Shown here: positions 1 to 5,342 of the stretch, one piece after another | Numbering within the stretch: position 1 is the first letter of the stretch | Layout: every line of letters begins with the position of its first letter | Assembly: GCA_002729295.1 (NCBI GenBank) | Contig: PBTU01000044.1 | Coordinates: 2,721-8,798, forward strand | Direction: 5' to 3' | DNA: 6,078 bases | From: Verrucomicrobiales bacterium | Lineage (GTDB): Bacteria > Verrucomicrobiota > Verrucomicrobiia > Verrucomicrobiales > Akkermansiaceae | Made by a program: the position numbers and the translations under genes | The notes under the pieces: generated by a model | What the model saw: only the letters and a program-made list of their open reading frames with translations | The model's database searches: none | Told to the model about the DNA's origin: nothing

Positions 1-40
1 GTATGTAGTTATAATGTAAACCTTACCCTGAAACTTGTGA

Positions 41-133
41 CTACAACAATCCCAAACGGACCAGATCTACCAGCTCGGCAAGGACGGTGAGGCCGGCTTG
101 AAGAAAAATCACGACAACGTCTACATCTACTGA
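41..133 (+). pseudogene. 3' remnant of a pseudopilin gene
   Basis: The frame read from 41 to the TGA at 131-133 ends in LGKDGEAGLKKNHDNVYIY, which closely matches the C-terminus of the intact pseudopilin encoded just downstream (LGKDGEAGPGKNQDNVYSY). By my count 16 of 21 residues and about 47 of 63 bases agree over 68-130, and seven codons differ only synonymously, so this stretch evolved as protein-coding sequence. The frame is closed by a TGA at 38-40 and contains no start codon. The 40 or so bases before it are AT-rich and show no pseudopilin sequence that I recognise in this frame. It is therefore a truncated or frameshifted tandem paralogue. A frameshift near 50-62 is possible, because the frame beginning at base 1 is open until the TGA at 88-90, but that reading is not clearly pilin-like. 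The left edge of the window prevents a decision. Confidence 0.6.
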
Positions 134-139
134 TAAACC

Positions 140-177
140 GAGCCAAAAAAGCGCTGGATTATCTGCCCAGTCGGCTT
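140..177 (+). terminator. weak hairpin after the pseudopilin remnant
   Basis: GAGCC (140-144) can pair with GGCTT (173-177) with one G-T wobble, enclosing an inner GCTGG (153-157) and CCAGT (167-171) pairing. It lies 6 bases after the remnant's stop codon, where a terminator would be expected. No T-tract follows, only TTAATAT, and both stems are short, so it may be non-functional or chance. Confidence 0.22.
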
Positions 178-185
178 AATATGTA

Positions 186-216
186 TTGACATTGTATATT
201 CTTATGATCCTATGGT
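186..216 (+). promoter_or_regulatory. candidate sigma-70-like promoter of the pseudopilin gene
   Basis: A perfect TTGACA -35 box sits at 186-191 in an AT-rich stretch. The -10 box is less clear. TATGGT at 211-216 gives a long 19-base spacer, and TATGAT at 203-208 is a better box but only 11 bases away. Either would give a leader of roughly 60 bases before the ATG at 281. The -35 match is good, but the spacing makes the assignment tentative. Confidence 0.35.
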
Positions 217-248
217 TGCATTGACTACCGGAAACCGCTTAGTCTGCA
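217..248. promoter_or_regulatory. leader hairpin / inverted repeat before the pseudopilin gene
   Basis: A 12-base-pair imperfect inverted repeat is visible. TGCA (217-220) pairs with TGCA (245-248). After a TT bulge, GACTA (223-227) pairs with TAGTC (240-244). After a small internal loop, CGG (229-231) pairs with CCG (235-237) around an AAA loop. It ends 32 bases before the ATG at 281 and lies just downstream of the candidate promoter, so it would fold in the 5' leader of the mRNA or could act as a protein-binding dyad. It has no T-tract, so it is unlikely to be a simple terminator. The function is unknown. Confidence 0.5.
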
Positions 249-280
249 TTTCTATTGCAAAACCACACAAGAAATAATCC

Positions 281-889
281 ATGACACACACCAAACCGAC
301 TCTTTCCAGCCGCTGCGGCTTCACCCTTGTTGAGCTTCTCGTCGTGATTGCTATCATCGCCGTTCTTGCTTCCCTGGGATTCGCCGGCTTCAACATGGCG
401 ATTCAGAAGGCCAAAAAGACCTCCGCGAAAGCCGCCATCAGCAGCTTGGTCCAAGCTTGCAACGACTATTACGAAGATGAATCCCAACTTCCCCTCAATG
501 AAGGAGCGACCGCTGACCAAGAACGTAGCTCCGATAACGAATTGATGTCGATTCTGGTCGGACTTGAATCTGCCCGGCAAGAAAACCCGACCGGAACCTC
601 TTACTTCAAATATAAGAAAGCCTCCGGAAAGGGACAGAACATGTACGACGGGCTTGATCGCACCAGAAGTCGTGCACAGCTCTATGGTCCCTGGAAGAAC
701 AGACAAGAAAACGACCGCTTCTACCGTCTCAAAATGGACTACGACTTCGATGAGGAAATCGACGAGCCGTCAAACATCGGCAATGAAACCCAGTTCGGTC
801 AGCGTGTTCTTGTCTACCATCTGGGCAAAGATGGCGAGGCCGGTCCCGGAAAAAACCAGGACAACGTTTACAGCTACAAGGAACGCTAA
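281..889 (+). CDS. type II secretion-type pseudopilin (GspG-like), prepilin N-terminal methylation protein
   Basis: This is a 202-residue protein with a classical type IV prepilin leader. Residues 1-13 are short and positively charged, followed by the prepilin peptidase site G13/F14 in RCG-FTLVELL, with Glu18 as the conserved +5 residue, then a hydrophobic helix to about residue 34. The globular part contains the GspG-like elements RFYRLKMDYDFDEEID (146-161) and the C-terminal LGKDGEAGPGKNQDNVYSY (181-199). The latter resembles the LGADGxxGGxGxxxDI calcium-binding end of major pseudopilins. Such proteins are cleaved at the inner membrane and assembled into a short periplasmic fibre. No other secretion genes lie in the window, so the machine it joins is unknown, and a role as a minor pilin or orphan pseudopilin is also possible. 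The ATG at 281 is preceded by no clear Shine-Dalgarno sequence, only AAGAAAT. A decayed paralogue lies just upstream and a strong terminator follows. Confidence 0.85.
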   Translation: MTHTKPTLSSRCGFTLVELLVVIAIIAVLASLGFAGFNMAIQKAKKTSAKAAISSLVQACNDYYEDESQLPLNEGATADQERSSDNELMSILVGLESARQENPTGTSYFKYKKASGKGQNMYDGLDRTRSRAQLYGPWKNRQENDRFYRLKMDYDFDEEIDEPSNIGNETQFGQRVLVYHLGKDGEAGPGKNQDNVYSYKER

Positions 890-911
890 TCGCTCTTCGA
901 GTTAAACTTTC

Positions 912-947
912 AAAAGCCGGTTTCTCTTCATGGAGGCCGGCTTTTTT
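912..947. terminator. bidirectional rho-independent terminator between convergent genes
   Basis: AAAAGCCGG (912-920) pairs perfectly with CCGGCTTTT (937-945) over nine base pairs, with a run of six T at 942-947 on the plus strand and four A (912-915) giving a T-run on the minus strand. A further CTC/GAG pairing is possible inside the loop (924-926 with 933-935). It terminates the pseudopilin gene 22 bases after its stop codon. Read on the other strand it terminates the ATP-grasp-like gene, whose TAA stop (946-948) overlaps the T-tract. Confidence 0.9.
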
Positions 948-2211
948 ACATGCAGGGAACTAGAATTCCGTCCCGCATTCCGTGGATCTTTTTCTTGTCG
1001 GCAGGCACGATGGTCGCAAGACAACCACCCAACTTGGTTTCCCCTTGCCCATCAACGAAATAATAAGGACACAGGCGGGCCCTCCCAACCATGATCCGTT
1101 TCTCTCCGTTTTCCGAATCAAAGTATGGATGTTCTACCAACTTTGTTTCCTCGAATTCCTGCACCACCCAAGGTTGGGTTGAGAATTCCTCCTGGGCATG
1201 AGCGATTGCTGACTGCCATTCCAACGATGCCACATCGTGTCCGATGATCACACCACGGGATCCCCAGGCCAGTTCGCTAAAGCCACTGACCTTGAGCACG
1301 AGACGACGGTCTTTCTGGCTGAACTCCCCTACTTCATCCCACGACGCCACCTCAAGCCTCGGCAAGGCCGCGTGAGGAGGAATTTCCGAAGGATCGACGA
1401 CCCAACCGAATGGGAGTAATTCCTGAAGGCGTTGGAGATGGCTTCCTCTCAGCTCCTTACTCCATACTTTTCGTAAAGCCGGCGTCCAGAAAAGAGCCAG
1501 CCAGAGCTTTTCTTCAAAGTGAGGCTTGAAAGGAGGGGTCACCCTTCCGCGCGCTGCGAGATCTTTCGCCCCGGGAATGGCAGGTAAATCAAACAATTCG
1601 AAAAAGCGATACACTTCCCGATCTCCCCCCGCCCACTTTTCGGCCTGACTCACCGAGAAACTTCCACCCAAAGCCTCAACCAACCATTCCATTTCCGGGA
1701 GATAGTCACCCGATTCCTCGGAGACCAGAATCTCCCCGCCCCCGGGAAACACTGAAGCAAACCCCTCCAGCATCCCCTTTTCCCCGCCGAAAATCTCAAA
1801 TCCTGCCCGAGCATAGATTTTGCTCAACCAAGCCAGCGTCCCCATTCCACCGGGAACGCCATCGAGTTCGGACGCCGTGAATCCATCCTCTGTCAGCAAA
1901 AGATCCGGGCGAATGACCCGCGGGGTCACTCCGGCCTGTTCCGGATTCCGCTGATGAGCTACCAGCCAGTCCGGCTTTCCGGCATCGAGAAGCTCCGAAA
2001 TCCACTTGGGCAATAAACCCCTCGCACTTTGGCGATAAATCTCGTCTCCCGCTTGTTGAAAGCGGTGGAGCGGATGTCCCAGGCCATTGAGTATCTTGCG
2101 CTGCCTTTTTGAGAGCTCAAACGGCCTCGGCGACCACAACCATTGTCGGTCGGCAAAGAATCCCTTATCGGGAGCAGCTTCCTTCAGCGCATCCAGTGTT
2201 AAGTCCGCCAC
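946..2211 (-). CDS. uncharacterised protein with ATP-grasp-like features
   Basis: This is a 421-residue soluble protein that I cannot name. There is no signal peptide or membrane segment. Residues 99-124 (key elements R101-P-D-L and ELDGVPGGMG) resemble the R-x-D ... E-x-(N/D) pre-ATP-grasp region of circularly permuted ATP-grasp ligases such as glutathionylspermidine-synthase-like proteins. Residues 304-324 (LVLKVSG ... GSRGVIIG, with K307) followed by WVVQEF (348-353) look like the nucleotide-binding lysine, glycine loop and hinge of an ATP-grasp fold. The C-terminus has a distinctive KKKIHGMRDGILVPC (406-420). The fold call is inference from motif order, and the substrate is unknown. The start is GTG at 2211: a TAG lies in frame at 2224-2226 and no ATG or TTG occurs between, so the annotated N-terminus is nearly the longest possible. 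There is no Shine-Dalgarno motif. The gene is divergent from tatC and ends in the terminator shared with the pseudopilin gene. Confidence 0.75.
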   Translation of the reverse strand: MADLTLDALKEAAPDKGFFADRQWLWSPRPFELSKRQRKILNGLGHPLHRFQQAGDEIYRQSARGLLPKWISELLDAGKPDWLVAHQRNPEQAGVTPRVIRPDLLLTEDGFTASELDGVPGGMGTLAWLSKIYARAGFEIFGGEKGMLEGFASVFPGGGEILVSEESGDYLPEMEWLVEALGGSFSVSQAEKWAGGDREVYRFFELFDLPAIPGAKDLAARGRVTPPFKPHFEEKLWLALFWTPALRKVWSKELRGSHLQRLQELLPFGWVVDPSEIPPHAALPRLEVASWDEVGEFSQKDRRLVLKVSGFSELAWGSRGVIIGHDVASLEWQSAIAHAQEEFSTQPWVVQEFEETKLVEHPYFDSENGEKRIMVGRARLCPYYFVDGQGETKLGGCLATIVPADKKKIHGMRDGILVPCM

Positions 2212-2341
2212 GTTGGCGCAAATCTAGCAATGACACCCCAGACATCAACCCTTGGCTTGAAAGTTTCACCTCGAGAAATCGTAAATCGATGATCTTTGCC
2301 ATTGTCCTCAGCCAGATCCACAGTATTCACAACCCCGTCAC
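2212..2341. promoter_or_regulatory. divergent intergenic region upstream of tatC
   Basis: This 130-base region must carry promoters for both tatC (plus) and the ATP-grasp-like gene (minus). I see only weak elements on the plus strand: TTGAAA at 2257-2262 as a -35 with TAAATC at 2282-2287 as a poor -10 (19-base spacer). A perfect small dyad, TGAAA-G-TTTCA, occurs at 2258-2268, and AAATCG is directly repeated at 2276-2281 and 2283-2288. None is strong enough to assign a regulator. Confidence 0.3.
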
Positions 2342-3727
2342 ATGTTTTTCCTCAAGAAGATGTTCCAGCTCCGGGACCAAGTGAACCCAGATGCCGAAAA
2401 GCCCTTCCTCGAACATCTCGAGGACCTGCGAATCATGATCACGCGGATTACGCTGACCCTCCTGTTCACGACCATCGCCTGCTTCCTTTATAAGGACACC
2501 CTGATGAATGTCATCCGGAAGCCCATTGATGAAGTCTGGGTGACCAAACAGGAGTCACTCCTCCCGGAGGAGCTTGATCTTAATTTGGAGAAGTGGGAGA
2601 AAGCCCTTGCCTACGCCTCCGTGTCCCCACAGCTGGGTGCTTACGACAACAAGATTCAAGAAGATTGGTGGTCGACCATCGATGACTCCAAACAGCGCAC
2701 CTTGACCGAAGCCACAGTGCTCTATCGGGCAGCCAAAGAACTTCCTGAAAAAGAGCGCAAAGGTTTCCTCGAATCCCTGCCCGACAACAAAGCTGATGCC
2801 CGCGCCTCGGCACTCCTTCTTCTCGAGACCAATCCCTCCGCCAGCCTCAATGAGAAAGGGAACCTGCGTCTGATGAGTTCCTTCAAGCCAACGGAAACAT
2901 TCATGCTCACGATGAAGCTGGCCTTCTTTGCCGGCATCGTTATCGCTTTCCCCTTCATTCTCTACTTCATCCTTCAATTTGTCCTGCCCGGGCTGAAAGC
3001 TGAGGAGCGCAAAGCTCTCTGGCCGGCCCTTGCTATCGGCTTCGGACTCTTTCTTTGCGGCGTTCTCTTTGCCTACTTCTACGTCCTCCCGAATGTCCTC
3101 ACCTTCTTTTACGACTGGGGAAAAGAAATCGGAGTCTCCAATGATTGGCGTATCGGTTACTACATTTCCTTTGCCACCACCTTTGTGCTGATCTTCGGAC
3201 TGGCCTTTGAACTCCCCGTTGTCGTGATGACCATGGTCAAACTTGGGATTCTGAGTCACAGCACGATGCGAGAGACCCGCTCTTACGCCATTCTCGCCAT
3301 CTTTGTCATTGCGGCTCTCATCACCCCGACTCCCGACATAATGACTCTCTCATTGTTGGCGGTGCCAATGTGTGTTCTCTACGAGATCTGTATTTGGCTG
3401 TCCTACTTCCACGAAAAGAAAGTTCGTCGCGAAGAAGAAGAGGAAGAGAAGGAACGCATGGAGCGACTCCTTTCCAAACCAAGCGAAGCCTCACTGACCG
3501 AAGAGAACGAAGGAGGAGATCACAGCGGTCACGAAGATTACGATCATCCTGATCACGATGACTACCATCATCATGAAGATCACGATTCAGAGGACGACTA
3601 CGACCATCACGACGATGAGGATCACCTCAACTACCCCGGAGAGCGCCAGAATCCGGATGAGGACCCTAATCATGATCCCCACCTTCCTGACGAGGATATT
3701 CCGGATGAGGAAAAAGATCGGGACTGA
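2342..3727 (+). CDS. tatC: Sec-independent (twin-arginine) protein translocase subunit TatC, with loop insert and Asp/His-rich tail
   Basis: TatC is the six-helix inner-membrane receptor that binds twin-arginine signal peptides and works with TatA/TatB to export folded proteins. The family signature FLEHLEDLR lies at residues 22-30. TM1 is at about 32-50. The conserved P-x-E-x-F region (183-187) leads into TM2 (190-213) and PGLKAEER (216-223), and TM3 is about 227-250. FGLAFELPVVV (285-295) is in TM4. AALITPTPD (324-332) and LAVPMCVLYE (339-348) mark TM5 and TM6. At 461 residues it is far longer than the roughly 250 usual for the family. One extra block (about 66-176) lies in the first periplasmic loop. 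The other is a cytoplasmic tail, with a charged helix (358-379) and then an Asp/His-rich stretch (391-461). ATG at 2342 is chosen because it gives the full N-terminus. Met7 is an alternative, preceded immediately by AAGAAG, but no proper Shine-Dalgarno is seen at either. No tatA or tatB is present. yicC follows after 38 bases. Confidence 0.95.
   Translation: MFFLKKMFQLRDQVNPDAEKPFLEHLEDLRIMITRITLTLLFTTIACFLYKDTLMNVIRKPIDEVWVTKQESLLPEELDLNLEKWEKALAYASVSPQLGAYDNKIQEDWWSTIDDSKQRTLTEATVLYRAAKELPEKERKGFLESLPDNKADARASALLLLETNPSASLNEKGNLRLMSSFKPTETFMLTMKLAFFAGIVIAFPFILYFILQFVLPGLKAEERKALWPALAIGFGLFLCGVLFAYFYVLPNVLTFFYDWGKEIGVSNDWRIGYYISFATTFVLIFGLAFELPVVVMTMVKLGILSHSTMRETRSYAILAIFVIAALITPTPDIMTLSLLAVPMCVLYEICIWLSYFHEKKVRREEEEEEKERMERLLSKPSEASLTEENEGGDHSGHEDYDHPDHDDYHHHEDHDSEDDYDHHDDEDHLNYPGERQNPDEDPNHDPHLPDEDIPDEEKDRD
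3512..3724 (+). repeat. low-complexity Asp/His-rich coding segment of tatC
   Basis: Codons 391-461 of tatC encode 13 His and about 22 Asp in 71 residues, with irregular GAT/GAC and CAT/CAC runs, densest at 3519-3629. The units have no fixed period, and both synonymous codons are mixed throughout, so this is a maintained low-complexity protein segment more than a recent exact DNA repeat. The reading frame stays open to the TGA at 3725-3727. Confidence 0.7.
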
Positions 3728-3765
3728 TGCTGGCCATCCTCTTCAAACCCTCATAGAAAACTGTC

Positions 3766-4641
3766 ATGCAATCAATGACTGGCTTCGGCCGAGCGGAATA
3801 CGCCACGGAAAATCTTATTGCCAGGATTGAGATCGCATCTGTCAACCGGAAGCAGGCCGACATCGTTTTCAATCTGCCCCGGGAATTAGGCGAGTTAGAA
3901 GCAGAAATGCGGAAGTTACTCCTCTCCGAAATATCACGGGGCCGGGTCAATGTATCAATCCGTCTGGAACAGGTCGCCTCCTCCCAGGGACAAATCTCGC
4001 TTGATCTCCCCCGGGCACAGGCCCTGGAAAATGTTTTCTCGGAGTTGTCCCAGGCCCTGGGTCGCGACATTCATGCCGCCGCAGGAGATTTCCTTCGCGC
4101 CCCCGGAATCATAAATTCCGATGACCAGGGACTCGACCCCAAGGATGCCAAAGAGGCCATTCTTCCGGCTCTCAAGAACGCTCTGAAAAAATTAACGGAA
4201 ATGCGCCGCCTCGAAGGAGCTGATTTGAAATGTGATCTCCTTGACCGTCTCGATGTCATCGCCTCTCACGCCAGAATCATCGGCGAAGCCACCGGCAATG
4301 TCGTTTCCCGTCAACGGGAACTTCTACATCAACGCCTGAGTGAGGCGGGACTTGAATTGGATCTCAACGATGAACGATTGCTCAAAGAAATCGCAGTCTT
4401 TGCCGAGCGCTGTGACATTTCCGAAGAGACCACCCGCCTCGGCTCTCATCTGGGGCGCTTCCGGGAATATCTGGATAGCTCGGATGCTGTGGGACGCCCT
4501 CTCGATTTCCTTTGCCAAGAGATCAACCGCGAATTGAACACCATTGGGTCCAAGGCCAATGACGCGGGCATCGCCCAAAATGTTGTTCTGGCAAAAACGG
4601 AGCTCGAAAAGGTCCGTGAACAGGTGCAGAATGTCGAGTAA
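3766..4641 (+). CDS. yicC: YicC/YloC-family endoribonuclease
   Basis: This 291-residue protein is close to the family's usual length (287 in E. coli). The N-terminal YicC domain shows MTGFGRA (4-10), SVNRKQADIVFNLPRELGELE (25-45) and the RGRVNVSIRLE strand (58-68). The C-terminal DUF1732 region has SEETTRLGSHLGRF (219-232), the family hallmark GRPLDFLCQEINRELNTIGSKAND (243-266) and the ending KVREQVQNVE. Family members are cytoplasmic RNases, and E. coli YicC affects small-RNA turnover; the target here is unknown. ATG at 3766 is preferred over the in-frame ATG at 3775 because homologues begin a few residues before the SMTGF motif. No Shine-Dalgarno is seen. It lies 38 bases after tatC on the same strand and may be co-transcribed with it. 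The guanylate kinase gene that often follows yicC in other bacteria is absent, since the next gene is convergent. Confidence 0.93.
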   Translation: MQSMTGFGRAEYATENLIARIEIASVNRKQADIVFNLPRELGELEAEMRKLLLSEISRGRVNVSIRLEQVASSQGQISLDLPRAQALENVFSELSQALGRDIHAAAGDFLRAPGIINSDDQGLDPKDAKEAILPALKNALKKLTEMRRLEGADLKCDLLDRLDVIASHARIIGEATGNVVSRQRELLHQRLSEAGLELDLNDERLLKEIAVFAERCDISEETTRLGSHLGRFREYLDSSDAVGRPLDFLCQEINRELNTIGSKANDAGIAQNVVLAKTELEKVREQVQNVE

Positions 4642-4674
4642 GCGTAGACCTTTTCTTTTCCCCTCTCGCCCTGA

Positions 4675-4695
4675 CCATAGCGGGATGGCTTTTTT
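4675..4695 (+). terminator. weak candidate terminator after yicC
   Basis: CCAT (4675-4678) can pair with ATGG (4685-4688) around a six-base loop, followed after one C by six T (4690-4695). The T-tract is well placed 48 bases after the yicC stop, but a four-base-pair stem is too short for a confident intrinsic terminator. The 68-base gap between the convergent genes holds nothing stronger. Confidence 0.25.
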
Positions 4696-4709
4696 CGCAA
4701 GGTGAAGTC

Positions 4710-5336
4710 CTACCTCTGGACATCGAGTTCGGGGGCATTCAATTCCCTTAAAAAATCCCGCCCTGCGATCCCCGACAACATCTCGAGCTCGCTCTTCAAA
4801 CTTACTCTTGCCGAAGAAGCCACCGCCTCCTCGCGTCCACAAGGAGTCATGCTCGCAAATTGCTTCCGATCCTGAGAGGAACTCAAAATGGTGAGAAGCG
4901 GGCGATCATTTCTCTGCGTGAGTAAAACAGGGTGCATCCAGCAAGAAGTCGGTTTATAAAACCAAGGGTGCTTTCCTTCCCTCATCGCCCTGAGCTGCCA
5001 GAAGCACCGATGCTCTGAATCCAAAAAAACGCAGCGGGTATTTGGGAAATAATTAGGGAAATCTTCGGCCAACTCATCCTCAGCCGCCGGCACCGTTTTG
5101 GTCTTCCACGAGCCATCCGGCAACCGCATCAAGCCATCCGCACTACTTAAAGAGGATAACACGTCGGCTTCTTCCGCGCCCAAAATGACGCCATCATGGC
5201 AACAGGTCGCACGACATTTCGCCAACTCACAAAGCGGTAATTTTTGTTCGAATGCGGCGTGATCAAGGGCAGCCTCCCGTAGCTGTCGCGCCAACTGATT
5301 GGCGGTCTCACTGAACGCCGTGGAATGTTCCGACAT
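4710..5336 (-). CDS. YkgJ/DUF3109-like cysteine-cluster protein (putative metal-binding)
   Basis: This is a 208-residue cytoplasmic protein with eight cysteines. The pattern Cys36-x4-Cys41-x3-Cys45-Cys46-x-D-G, then GAEEAD (53-58), then TRCVFLD (100-106), Cys111, KPTSCWMHP (128-136) and Cys166 matches the layout of the YkgJ / DUF3109 zinc- or iron-chelating family. In that family a CxxxCC-type cluster near the N-terminus is followed by C-x-F-L, and then by a K-P-x-x-C-x-x-x-P element. The cysteines probably bind a metal or Fe-S centre; the biochemical role is not established and I do not assign one. The ATG at 5336 is 6 bases after the stop of the upstream minus-strand gene, so the two are probably co-transcribed and perhaps translationally coupled. 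No Shine-Dalgarno motif precedes it. It converges on yicC with a 68-base gap. Confidence 0.75.
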   Translation of the reverse strand: MSEHSTAFSETANQLARQLREAALDHAAFEQKLPLCELAKCRATCCHDGVILGAEEADVLSSLSSADGLMRLPDGSWKTKTVPAAEDELAEDFPNYFPNTRCVFLDSEHRCFWQLRAMREGKHPWFYKPTSCWMHPVLLTQRNDRPLLTILSSSQDRKQFASMTPCGREEAVASSARVSLKSELEMLSGIAGRDFLRELNAPELDVQR

Positions 5337-5342
5337 CTTAAA

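Noticed and set aside
239..706. Minus-strand open frame of 155 codons opposite the pseudopilin gene
   Set aside because: It runs antisense through the canonical prepilin leader and shows no independent coding evidence.
2258..2268. Perfect small dyad TGAAA-G-TTTCA upstream of tatC considered as an operator
   Set aside because: Five-base arms are expected by chance fairly often in 130 bases, and no second copy is present.
2555..3259. Minus-strand open frame of 234 codons opposite tatC
   Set aside because: It is antisense to strongly conserved tatC sequence, has low-complexity composition and no recognisable domain. It is a shadow of the real gene.
3519..3640. Repeated GATCAC/CATCAT motifs resembling a short repeat array
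   Set aside because: There are no regular spacers or fixed-length direct repeats, so it is not CRISPR. The pattern is explained by Asp and His codons at the end of tatC.
4324..4842. Minus-strand open frame of 172 codons opposite the yicC end and overlapping the YkgJ-like gene
   Set aside because: It overlaps two well-supported genes in another frame, and its sequence mirrors the conserved yicC C-terminus.
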